Part shown: piece after piece, positions 34,081-42,692 of the stretch | Position numbering within the stretch: the first letter of the stretch is position 1 | Layout: the number at the start of each line of letters is the position of its first letter | Assembly: GCF_041435215.1 (NCBI RefSeq) | Contig: NZ_CP108394.1 | Span: forward strand, 10,292,001-10,356,000 | Length of the DNA stretch: 64,000 nt | Source: Streptomyces sp. NBC_01314 | GTDB lineage: Bacteria > Actinomycetota > Actinomycetes > Streptomycetales > Streptomycetaceae | Direction: 5' to 3' | The notes under the pieces: model-generated | Told to the model about the DNA's origin: nothing | What the model saw: only the letters and a program-made list of their open reading frames with translations | Database searches by the model: none | Program-made: the position numbers and the translations under genes

Positions 34081-35340
34081 TCAGTCTGAGCCTCTGTTCG
34101 AGTACCGGCGCCGCCGGGCGGACGGGTTGTGCTCGACTACCGCAACGCTCCAGGTCGGAGTGCTCAAGTACCTCAGATTCCTACAGGCGTCCAGGCCGGC
34201 TTTCATGAACAGAATTCCCGTGGGGAAGATCACGTCGGCTCCGACGGACTCCGTCAGGCCGTACGCGTCCAGATCCTCCCGCAGATCCTGCTTCACGCGG
34301 GCGAGGGCGAAGACGATGCCGCGGCCGGTCAGTTCGAGGCGCAGGGCGTCGACGGCGGCCAGGGCCCGGCGGTGGAAGTTGTCCGCGTTGGCGAAGAAGA
34401 GTGGGGAGTTGTAGCGGTAGACCAGCAGCCCGGGGATCGTACGGCCTCGGGGTAGTCGTCGGGAGTACGCCTGGGAGCGGGCGCCCGCCGAGGAGGTGAG
34501 CGCGGTGCGGCTGGCACTGTTGCTCACCGGGAAGCCGTGCATCGCGCCGGCGCCGAGGTTGGCCGCGCCCAGGGCGAGCAGTTCCTGGTTGGCGTCGAGC
34601 CCGGGGCGGTCGGTGAAGGCCCGTGCGGTGAGGATCCGTGCGCGGAGAAGCCGGGCAGGCCAGCCACGGCTGCCGTGGCGAGGATCACCGCCAGCAGGGG
34701 GCCGGGGACGGCGGGGAAGAGGCGGGCCACTGTGAAGACGAAGGCGAGCACAGCTGCGGCGAAGAGCAGCGTGGGCAGGTCGGTCTGCGACAAGTTCCGT
34801 ACGAAGGATCACAGTTGGGGGAAGAACGCCGGGCCGGTCGTCCGTACCCCGGTGAGCTTGGGCAGCTGGTCCACGATCATGATCAGTGCCACGCCCGCCA
34901 GGTAGCCGACCAGGACCGAGCGCGAGAGCAGGTCCGCGACGAAGCCGAGCCGCACCGCCCGGGCCGCGACGCACAGCAGCCCGACCGTGACCGCGAGCGT
35001 GGCGGCCAGTACGGCGTACCGGCTCGGGTCACCGGCTGCGAGTGGGGCGATCACTGTCGCCGTCATCAGCGCCGTCGTGGACTCGGGCCCCACCGACAGC
35101 AACCGCGAGGAACCGAGCACCGCGTACAGGACGAGCGCGGGCAGGATCGCCCACAGCCCGGCGACCGGCGGCAGACCGGCCACACCCGCGTACGCCATCA
35201 CCTGCGGCACGAGACGCAGCCACCGTCACCCCGGCCAGCAGGTCGCCGCGCAGCCAGGCGCGCCGGTAGCCGAGAAGCACGCCGAGCCCCGGCGTCAGCC
35301 GGCGCCACACCGGAACAGGTCTGCCCGAGCTGTTGGACAT
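34081..35340 (-). pseudogene. SulP-family anion transporter, multiply frameshifted
   Basis: The start is well defined: AGAAGGAGGCCC precedes ATG 35340, followed by MSNSSGRPVPVWRRLTPGLGVLLGYRRAWLRGDLLAGVTVA. The frame is then lost and resumes in other frames as PQVMAYAGVAGLPPVAGLWAILPALVLYAVLGSSRLLSVGPESTTALM, then LLFAAAVLAFVFTVARLFPAVPGPLLAVILATAAV, then DANQELLALGAANLGAGAMHGFPVSNSASRTA and a C-terminal STAS domain (VYRYNSPLFFANADNFHRRALAAVDALR). These are the transmembrane and STAS parts of a SulP sulfate/bicarbonate permease. At least three frameshifts inactivate it. Confidence 0.85.
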
Positions 35341-35571
35341 GGGCCTCCTTCTGCCGAAGGACCTCATGATCCACGCATGGACGGCCGACCGCGAGGAGCC
35401 GGGCCGTTCCGAGGGACATCCGGGCCCGCGTCCCGCCGCCCAACAGGCCCTCGGAACCGGGCCGTTCAGCCCTCCGGTCCCGGACCTTCGGCATCAGGCG
35501 ACGCACGCTCCACGCCGCGAGAGTAAGTGGTGTCAGGCACCGCCCCGACCGTCCCCGAAGGGATCACCATC

Positions 35572-36201
35572 ATGGCCGTGCACGAGCACCCTCACCGGCG
35601 CCCGGGCTTCCACCTGCCGTCCCCGCGCAGGAACCGGACCGCCTCCGCCTCCGAGTCCGCCGTGTCGGCACGCACCGACACGCACACCGTGCAGGCGTAC
35701 GTCCTCGCCTCCCTGCGCCTGCTCACCGGGTTCGTCTTCCTGTGGGCGTTCCTCGACAAGACCTTCGGCTTCGGCTACGCGACCCCGTCCGGCAAGGGCT
35801 GGATCGACGGAGGCTCGCCCACCATGGGCTTCCTGGGCAACGTGGCCGTCGGGCCGATGGAGTCCACGTTCCACTCCTGGGCCGGGGACGCCTGGGCGAA
35901 CTGGCTGTTCATGCTCGGTCTGCTGGGCATCGGCATCGCCCTGGTCAGCGGCATCGCGCTGCGGCTCGCCGCCGTCGCGGGCACCGTGATGATGGCGTTG
36001 CTGTGGATCGCCGAGTGGCCGCCGGCCAAGCACCTGTCCGACGGGTCGCTGAGCATGTCGACCAACCCGTTCGCCGACTACCACCTCATCTACGCCGTCG
36101 TCCTCATCGCCCTCGCGGCGGCCGGTGCCGGTGTCACCTGGGGCCTCGGCAAGCAGTGGGCCAAGCTCCCGTTCGTCAGCCGCAACCACTGGCTGCACTG
36201 A
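35572..36201 (+). CDS. DoxX/DoxD-like membrane protein
   Basis: A 209-residue protein with four predicted helices: VLASLRLLTGFVFLWAFLDKTFGFG, WLFMLGLLGIGIALVSGIALRLAAVAG, TVMMALLWIAEWPP and LIYAVVLIALAAAGAGVTWGL. This is the DoxX/TQO-small-subunit topology found in membrane redox partners. The hydrophilic N-terminus (~40 residues, His/Arg-rich) is unusual. ATG 35572 is used, with GAAGGG upstream; an in-frame GTG at 35527 would add 15 residues. It stands alone between a pseudogene and a Usp gene, with a hairpin terminator after its stop. Confidence 0.8.
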   Translation: MAVHEHPHRRPGFHLPSPRRNRTASASESAVSARTDTHTVQAYVLASLRLLTGFVFLWAFLDKTFGFGYATPSGKGWIDGGSPTMGFLGNVAVGPMESTFHSWAGDAWANWLFMLGLLGIGIALVSGIALRLAAVAGTVMMALLWIAEWPPAKHLSDGSLSMSTNPFADYHLIYAVVLIALAAAGAGVTWGLGKQWAKLPFVSRNHWLH

Positions 36202-36213
36202 CCGCGGGAGGGG

Positions 36214-36239
36214 CGGCGGGGTCCTCACGGGCCCCGCCG
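36214..36239. terminator. Hairpin terminator after DoxX gene
   Basis: An 8-bp GC stem (CGGCGGGG / CCCCGCCG) with a 10-base loop begins 13 bp after the DoxX-like stop. The following Usp promoter region starts just downstream. Confidence 0.5.
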
Positions 36240-36264
36240 TCCTCTGCCGCCCCGCAGGCCCGTA

Positions 36265-36278
36265 GGGCCGGTCGGCCC
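36265..36278. promoter_or_regulatory. DevR/OsdR-like box, distal of tandem pair
   Basis: GGGCCGGTCGGCCC is a perfect 14-bp palindrome upstream of the Usp gene at 36380. A second box follows exactly 20 bp later, as in tandem DosR boxes. Confidence 0.6.
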
Positions 36279-36284
36279 CGGCAG

Positions 36285-36298
36285 GGGACCTGCGGCCC
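36285..36298. promoter_or_regulatory. DevR/OsdR-like box, proximal of tandem pair
   Basis: GGGACCTGCGGCCC lies 81 bp upstream of the Usp start. Its left arm GGGAC is the same as that of the mycobacterial DosR consensus GGGAC-N4-GTCCC. Confidence 0.55.
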
Positions 36299-36379
36299 CT
36301 GCCCCTCGCACCCTCTCGCCACGACGCTGGAATCAGGCCCCCGATTCGGGCGGCCTCCTCGATCCGGGAGTTGGAGACC

Positions 36380-37285
36380 ATGCCCCGCACCATCACCGTC
36401 GGCCTCGACGGCTCGCCCGAAAGCCGTGCCGCCGCCGAATGGGCGGCCCGTGAAGCCGCGCTGCGCGGACTGCCGCTGAAGATCGTCCACGTCTGGGAGC
36501 CGGTCCCGGCGCCCATGGCGCAGGCCCCACTCCTCGGCCCTGAGACACAGCAGCACTGGAGTGAACGCGTTCCGCGTGAGTCCGCCGAGGGGCTGCGTCT
36601 GCGCCACCCCGGGGTCGAGATCACCGCCGAGCAGATTCCCGGCGGCGCCAGTGAGGTTCTCTCGCGGCTGCCGGAGGACACCGAACTGCTCGTCCTGGGC
36701 TCACGCGGCATGAGCGGGATCGGGGGCTTCATGGTCGGCTCCGTCGCCATGATCGTCGTGGCACACGCCACTCAGCCCGTGGTCCTCGTCCGGGCCGGTG
36801 AACAGGCCGCCGACGAGCACGAGTTGGACCCGGCGGGCATCCCGTCCGCCGCCGCTCCCTTCCGGCCCGTCGTCCTCGGCCTGGACACCGACGGCCCCGA
36901 TGATTCCGTCATCGAGTTCGCCTTCGCCGAGGCCGCCCGCCGATACACCTCCCTGCGGGTCGTTCACGGCTGGAACCCGCCGCCCTACTACGTCTACGGC
37001 CTCTCCGCCGACCCCGGCCTCCGTGCCGAACTCGGCAGGCAGCAGGCCGAGACCCTGGCCGAGGTACTGCTCCCGTGGCGGCAGAAGTTCCCCGCCGTCA
37101 TCGTCACCGAGGAGTCCCGCTTCGGCCAGGCCGCCAACCACCTGGTCGACGCCTCCCACGAGGCATCCCTCGTCGTCGTGGGCCGCCGTGTCCGCCGCAA
37201 TCCCTTCGGCGTCCACATCGGCCCCGTCACCCACTCCGTCCTGCACCATTCCACCGCCCCCGTCGCCGTCGTCGCGCACGGCTGA
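36380..37285 (+). CDS. Universal stress protein, tandem UspA domains
   Basis: A 301-residue Usp, close in sequence to the one at 27116-28024. Domain 1: TITVGLDGSPESRAAAEWAAREAALRGLPL and LVLGSRGMSGIGGFMVGSVAMIVVAHATQPVVLVRAG. Domain 2: PVVLGLDTDGPDDSVIEFAFAEAARRY and LVVVGRRVRRNPFGVHIGPVTHSVLHHSTAPVAVV. Both G-x2-G-x9-G(S/T) ATP loops are present. It is preceded by two tandem palindromic boxes and followed after 22 bp by an alcohol dehydrogenase gene. A TTG at 36371 could add three residues. Confidence 0.93.
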   Translation: MPRTITVGLDGSPESRAAAEWAAREAALRGLPLKIVHVWEPVPAPMAQAPLLGPETQQHWSERVPRESAEGLRLRHPGVEITAEQIPGGASEVLSRLPEDTELLVLGSRGMSGIGGFMVGSVAMIVVAHATQPVVLVRAGEQAADEHELDPAGIPSAAAPFRPVVLGLDTDGPDDSVIEFAFAEAARRYTSLRVVHGWNPPPYYVYGLSADPGLRAELGRQQAETLAEVLLPWRQKFPAVIVTEESRFGQAANHLVDASHEASLVVVGRRVRRNPFGVHIGPVTHSVLHHSTAPVAVVAHG

Positions 37286-37307
37286 CCCACCCCGAGGAGC
37301 AGACATC

Positions 37308-38330
37308 ATGAAGGCAGCGGTCGTACGGGCGTTCGGTGAGCCCCTGGTCATCGAGGAACGCCCCGACCCCGAGCCCGGCCCCGGCCAGGTCCGGGTCCGG
37401 GTGGAGGCCTCCGGGCTGTGCCACACCGACATCCACGCGGCCCACGGCGACTGGCCGGTCAAGCCGAACCCGCCGTTCGTGCCCGGCCACGAGGGCGTCG
37501 GCCTCGTCGAGAAGCTCGGTGACGGCGTCACCCACCTCGCCGTGGGGCAGCGGGTCGCCGTGCCCTGGCTGGGCAGGGCGTGCGGGCGGTGCGAGCACTG
37601 TCTGTCCGGCTGGGAGACGCTGTGCGAGCAGCAGATCAACACCGGGTACGGCTGCGACGGCGGATACGCCGAGAAGATGCTCGCGTGGGCCGACTACGCC
37701 CAGCCGGTGTCCGACGGCATCAGCGCCCTCGAAGCCGCCCCGCTGACCTGCGCCGGCGTCACCACCTACAAGGCGCTCAAGGTCGCCGAGGTCAAGCCCT
37801 CGCAGCTCGTCGCAGTCTCCGGCATCGGCGGGCTCGGACACCTCGCCGTGCAGTACGCGAAGATCGCCGGGGCGACCGTGGCGGCCATCGACGTCAGCGA
37901 CGAGAAGCTCCGGCTCGCGACGGAACTCGGCGCCGACATCGTCATCGACGCCCGCAAGGAGGACGTCGGCGAGGTGCTCCAGCGGCACGGCGGGGCGCAC
38001 GCGGCCATCGCGCTCGCGGTGAACGAGGCGGCGTTCGCGGCGGCCAATTCCGGGCTGCGGCGCGGCGGAAAGCTCGTCATGGTGGCTCTTCCGGCGCACG
38101 GCACGATCCAGGTCCCGATCTTCGACACCGTTCTGCGCGGCACCTCGGTCATCGGGTCGATCGTCGGCACCCGGCAGGACCTCGCGGAGGTCTTTCAGCT
38201 GCACGCGGCCGGCCGCACGAAGGTCATCTACGAGACGCGCCCCCTCGCGACCGTCAACGAGTCCATGGAGGACGTCCTGCGCGGCACGGTCAAGGCCCGC
38301 ATCGTCTTCGACCTCGGCTCTGGGAAGTGA
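37308..38330 (+). CDS. adhP: Zinc-dependent alcohol dehydrogenase (AdhP type)
   Basis: A 340-residue medium-chain dehydrogenase interconverting alcohols and aldehydes with NAD(H). The catalytic zinc site is in ASGLCHTDIHAAHGDWPVKP and PGHEGVG. The structural zinc loop has four Cys (RACGRCEHCLSGWETLC). The Rossmann motif is VSGIGGLGHLAVQYAK. It is ~70% similar by eye to the second AdhP at 58309-59322. It lies between two Usp genes in one probable operon, so it may be induced with them under low oxygen to regenerate NAD+. GAGGAG lies upstream of the ATG. Confidence 0.94.
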   Translation: MKAAVVRAFGEPLVIEERPDPEPGPGQVRVRVEASGLCHTDIHAAHGDWPVKPNPPFVPGHEGVGLVEKLGDGVTHLAVGQRVAVPWLGRACGRCEHCLSGWETLCEQQINTGYGCDGGYAEKMLAWADYAQPVSDGISALEAAPLTCAGVTTYKALKVAEVKPSQLVAVSGIGGLGHLAVQYAKIAGATVAAIDVSDEKLRLATELGADIVIDARKEDVGEVLQRHGGAHAAIALAVNEAAFAAANSGLRRGGKLVMVALPAHGTIQVPIFDTVLRGTSVIGSIVGTRQDLAEVFQLHAAGRTKVIYETRPLATVNESMEDVLRGTVKARIVFDLGSGK

Positions 38331-38335
38331 CGAGG

Positions 38336-39223
38336 ATGACCGTGACGGAGCTGCCCCTGGTCGTGGGCGTCGACGGCTCCGAGCAGAGCTACGGGGCCGT
38401 GGACTGGGCGGCGGACGAGGCCGCCCTGCGCGGAGTGCCGCTGCGGCTGGTGTACGCCTCGCTGTGGGAGCGGTACGAGGGCGGCGCCCTGGCCCACGGC
38501 CTCGGCAGGACCACCGAGCAGATACTGGCCGACACGATCGTCGAGGCCGCGGCCGAGCGCGCTCACCGCCGTCAGCCGGACGTGAAGGTCACCACCGAGG
38601 TGCTGCCCGAGGGGCCCGTGACCGTGCTGCTGCGCGAGGGACGCGACGCCTCGGCGCTCGTGCTGGGCACGCGTGGTCGCAGCGGTGTCACCGAGCTGCT
38701 GCTCGGCTCGGTGAGCCTCGCGGTCGCCGGCCGCGCCGAGTGCCCGGTGATCGTGGTCGGCTGCGGCCCCGAGCGTCGGCCCAGGATCCGGACCGAGCAG
38801 CGCGTCGTGCTCGGCGTCGGCGCCGAGCCGAACCCGGCCGCCGTGGACTTCGCCTTCCGGGCGGCGGCCGACCGGGACGCGACGCTGCGCGCCGTACGGG
38901 CCTGGCGGTGCCCGGCACACGAGACCGTCGACCATCCCCTGCTCGCCGGAGAGCCCGCCCACCTGCACGAGCAGCAGGCCGCGGAGGTCCTGGAGGAGGC
39001 GCTGCGCGCCGCCGCCGCGGCGCATCCGTCGGTGCGGGTACGCCGGCAGACCGTCGAAGGACCCGCCCGTAGAGTGCTGGTGGAGGCCTCGGCCACCGCC
39101 GATCTCCTGGTCGTCGGCGCCCGCCGACGGCACGGGCATCACGGGCTCCAGCTCGGCAGGGCCGCCCACGCGGCCCTGCACCACTCCGCCTGCCCCGTCG
39201 CCGTCGTGCCCCAGCGGGCGTGA
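38336..39223 (+). CDS. Universal stress protein, tandem UspA domains
   Basis: A 295-residue Usp of a different subfamily. It has [49 protein letters not shown] and LVLGTRGRSGVTELLLGSVSLAVAGRAECPVIVVG in domain 1, then VVLGVGAEPNPAAVDFAFRAA and LLVVGARRRHGHHGLQLGRAAHAALHHSACPVAVV. GAGG lies close to the ATG, five bases after the AdhP stop, so it is translationally linked to it. It is the last gene of the operon, with a hairpin downstream inside the convergent ppk2. Confidence 0.92.
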   Translation: MTVTELPLVVGVDGSEQSYGAVDWAADEAALRGVPLRLVYASLWERYEGGALAHGLGRTTEQILADTIVEAAAERAHRRQPDVKVTTEVLPEGPVTVLLREGRDASALVLGTRGRSGVTELLLGSVSLAVAGRAECPVIVVGCGPERRPRIRTEQRVVLGVGAEPNPAAVDFAFRAAADRDATLRAVRAWRCPAHETVDHPLLAGEPAHLHEQQAAEVLEEALRAAAAAHPSVRVRRQTVEGPARRVLVEASATADLLVVGARRRHGHHGLQLGRAAHAALHHSACPVAVVPQRA

Positions 39224-39237
39224 GGACTGTGGCCGGG

Positions 39238-40041
39238 TCAGAGGCCCGCCGCGTGATCGGGGACGTACGTCTGCAGATCACGCGGCGGGCGCATGTACCC
39301 GGTCGACGGCGGCCGGTCCGGCAGCTCAAGCACCGGCGGCGGGACCTCGTGGTAGGGGACCGTGCTCAGCAGGTGGGCGATCATGCTGAGGCGCGCCCGG
39401 CGCTTGTCGTCGCTCTCGACGACGTACCAGGGCGCCTCGGAGATGTCCGTGTGGACCAGCATCTCGTCCTTGGCGCGGGAGTACGCCTCCCAGCGGGTGA
39501 TCGACTCCAGGTCCATCGGGGAGAGCTTCCAGCGCCGGGTCGGGTCCTTGAGACGCTGGCGGAACCGCTCCTGCTGGACCTCGTCGCTCACCGAGAACCA
39601 GTACTTGCGCAGTACGATGCCCGCCTCGATCAGCATCCGCTCGAAGATCGGGCACTGGCGGAGGAAGAGCTGGTACTCCTCCTTCGTACAGAAGCCCATC
39701 ACGTGCTCGACACCGGCCCGGTTGTACCAGGAGCGGTCGAACAGCACGATCTCCCCGGCCGCCAGCAGCTGCTCGACGTACCGCTGGAAGTACCACTGCG
39801 TGCGCTGGCGCTCGGTCGGCTTCGGCAGTGCGGCGATCCGGGCCACTCGCGGATTGAGATGTTCCGCGACACGCTTGATGGTGCCGCCCTTGCCCGCCGC
39901 GTCCCGGCCCTCGAACACGACCACCAGCCGGGCGCCCTCCGCCCGGACTCACTCCTGAAGCTTCACCAGCTCCGTCTGCAGCCGCAGCAGCTCCGGCTCG
40001 TACACCTTGCGCGGCAGGGTCGCCGCCTTCTTGCCGGCCAT
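39238..40041 (-). pseudogene. ppk2: Polyphosphate kinase 2 with premature TGA at codon 31
   Basis: The frame from ATG 40041 reads [30 protein letters not shown], then TGA (39949-39951), then [38 protein letters not shown]. It continues to the Walker B-like FDRSWYNRAGVEHVMGF and LVHTDISEAPWYVVESDDKRRARL. PPK2 proteins have Trp at this position (LQEW), so one G-to-A change explains the stop. Everything after the stop, including Walker A (GRDAAGKGG), is intact. An internal GTG at about 39924 could express a nearly complete kinase fold. PPK2 uses polyphosphate to phosphorylate nucleotides. Confidence 0.8.
39244..39290. terminator. Bidirectional hairpin inside the ppk2 3' end
   Basis: A perfect 15-bp stem, GCCCGCCGCGTGATC (39244-39258) and its complement (39276-39290), with a 17-base loop. 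It lies within the last codons of ppk2, only 20 bp past the convergent Usp stop at 39223. It can serve the Usp operon as a terminator and would also form in the ppk2 transcript. Confidence 0.7.
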
Positions 40042-40088
40042 GCCGCCTACACCGTCCGAGACCCACGTCGATGACTCAGGGAGCCACG

Positions 40089-42472
40089 ATGCCCAGCGTC
40101 GAACACCAGGACAGCAGCACCGTACTGACCGACGACGAACTGCGCACCCTGCACGCCCACTGGCGGGCCGCCAACTATCTCGCCGCCGGCCAGATCTACC
40201 TCATGTCCAACCCCCTGCTGACCGAGCCCCTCAGGCCCGAGCACATCAAGCCGCGGCTGCTGGGCCATTGGGGCACCTCGCCCGGCCTCAACCTCGTGTA
40301 CACGCATCTCAACCGGGTGATCAAGGCGCGCGGTCTCGACGCGCTGTGCGTATGGGGGCCGGGTCACGGCGGGCCGGCGGTGCTCGCGGGTTCCTGGCTG
40401 GAGGGCAGCTACAGCGAGACTTACCCGGACGTCTCGCGCGACGCGACGGGCATGGACCGGCTCTTCAGGCAGTTCTCGTTCCCCGGCGGCGTGCCCAGCC
40501 ATGTCGCACCGGAGACACCCGGCTCGATCCACGAGGGCGGCGAGCTCGGCTACTCGCTCGCGCACGCGTACGGTGCCGCGTTCGACAACCCGGATCTGCT
40601 GGTCGCCTGCGTGATCGGTGACGGGGAGGCGGAGACCGGGCCGCTGGCCGCCGCCTGGCATTCCAACAAGTTCCTCGATCCCCTCCACGACGGTGCGGTC
40701 CTGCCGATCCTGCACCTGAACGGCTACAAGATCGCCAACCCGACCGTGCTGTCCCGCCTCCCGGAGAGCGAACTCGACCAGCTGCTGCGCGGGTACGGAC
40801 ACGTTCCCATCCATGTCACCGGCGACGACCCGATGCAGGTCCACCGTGCGATGGCCGCCGCCTTCGACCAGGCGCTGGAGCACATCGCACTGCTCCAGGC
40901 GTCGGCCCGCGAGGATGGCGTGACCGAGCGCGTGCACTGGCCGGTGATCTTGCTGCGTACACCCAAGGGCTGGACCGGGCCCGCCGAGGTCGACGGGGTC
41001 CCGGTCGAAGGCACCTGGCGGGCGCACCAGGTGCCGCTGTCCGGAGTGCGCGAAAACCCCGGCCACCTGCGGCAGTTGGAGGCCTGGCTGCGCTCGTACC
41101 GCCCCGAGGAACTCTTCGACGCCGACGGGCGGCCCACCGCCGACGTCCTCGCGTGCGTCCCGGAGGGCGCCAAGCGCCTGGGCTCCACGTCCTACGCCAA
41201 CGGCGGGCTGCTCGTCCGCGAGCTGCCGATCCCGTCCCTCGACCGCTTCGCCGTCCCCGTCGACAAACCGGGCGTCACCCTGCACGAGCCCACCCGGATC
41301 CTCGGCGACTTCCTCGAACAGGTCATGCACGACACGGCGGAACGGCGCGACTTCCGTGTCGTGGGCCCCGACGAGACGGCCTCCAACCGGCTGCAGGCCG
41401 TCTTCAACGCGAGCGGCAAGGCCTGGCAGGCCGAACACCTGCCGGTCGACGAGCACCTGGACCGGCACGGCCGGGTGATGGAGATCCTCTCCGAACACAC
41501 CTGCCAGGGCTGGCTGGAGGGCTATCTCCTCACCGGCCGGCACGGACTGTTTCTCCTGCTACGAAGCCTTCGTCCACATCGTCGACTCGATGGTCAACCA
41601 GCACATCAAGTGGCTGCGCACATCAAGGGAGTTGGCGTGGCGGGCCCCGATCGCCTCCCTCAACTACCTGCTGACGTCCCATGTCTGGCGCCAGGACCAC
41701 AACGGCTTCTCGCACCAGGACCCCGGCTTCGTTGACCACGTCCTCAACAAGAGCCCCGAGGTCGTCCGGGTGTACCTGCCGCCGGACGCCAACACCCTGC
41801 TGTCGGTGGCCGATCACGCCCTGCGCAGCCGCGACTACGTCAACGTGATCGTCGCGGGCAAACAGCCCTGCTTCGACTGGCTGTCCCTGGACCAGGCCCG
41901 CGCCCACTGCGCCCGCGGCGCCGGGATCTGGGACTGGGCGGGCACCGAGAACGGCGGCGAACCGGATGTCGTGCTGGGCTGCGCCGGTGACGTCCCGACA
42001 CAGGAAGTCCTCGCCGCCGCACAGCTGTTGTGCCGTCACCTGCCTGAACTGGCCGTCCGGGTCGTGAACGTCGTCGACCTGGCCCGGCTGCTACCGCGCG
42101 AGGAACCCGCACGGGATGAGCGACTTCGAGTAAGACGGCCTGTTCACGACCGACAAACCGGTGATCTTCGCCTACCACGGCTACCCCTGGCTGATCCACC
42201 GCCTCGCCTACCGCCGCACCGGCCACCACAACCTGCACGTACGCGGCTACAAGGAGTCCGGCACCACGACCACACCCTTCGACATGGTGGTCCGCAACGA
42301 CCTCGACCGCTACCGCCTCGTCATGGACGTCATCGACCGCGTCCCCGGCCTCGCCGTGCGCGCCGCCGCCGTACGCCAGACGATGGCCGACGCCCGCACC
42401 CGCCACCACGCCTGGAGCCGCGAACACGGCACCGACCTGCCCGAGGTCGCCGACTGGACCTGGAACGCCTGA
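40089..42472 (+). pseudogene. xfp: Phosphoketolase (Xfp/Xpk) with three lesions
   Basis: The N-terminal two thirds are intact: [91 protein letters not shown] and the TPP motif [18 protein letters not shown]. At about 41550 an extra T shifts the frame (expected [19 protein letters not shown]). Near 42105 two bases are missing, and at 42134-42136 TAA replaces the Tyr of SDFEYDGLF. The tail [27 protein letters not shown] is conserved. Phosphoketolase cleaves xylulose-5-P or fructose-6-P to acetyl-P. With three independent lesions, loss of function is likely. Divergent from ppk2 by 47 bp. Confidence 0.88.
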
Positions 42473-42483
42473 GACGCACAAAC

Positions 42484-42529
42484 AGCGGTACGGCTGTGCC
42501 CCGCGGCTCGTGGGGACGGCCGTACCGCT
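42484..42529. terminator. Long hairpin terminator after phosphoketolase gene
   Basis: Stem AGCGGTACGGCTGT / ACGGCCGTACCGCT (14 bp, one wobble) with an inner CCCC/GGGG pairing, followed by CTTTG. It starts 11 bp after the TGA. Immediately downstream TTGCGCTCCGAA occurs twice (42532-42558). Confidence 0.72.
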
Positions 42530-42594
42530 CTTTGCGCTCCGAATCCTTGCGCTCCGAACCGTCGATCGCCGTGACCGGGGACCAGCAGGATTTA

Positions 42595-42608
42595 GGGCCG
42601 ACCGGCCC
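42595..42608. promoter_or_regulatory. DevR/OsdR-like box
   Basis: GGGCCGACCGGCCC, a perfect 5+4+5 palindrome, lies 84 bp upstream of the GNAT/acyl-CoA synthetase gene. Confidence 0.6.
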
Positions 42609-42692
42609 CCGGTCGAGCCCCGGACAGCCCATGGGATCACCCGCCGATCCGCTGGATGCTCAAGGTGTCGAGAGGCCTGGAGGAGACCCGCG

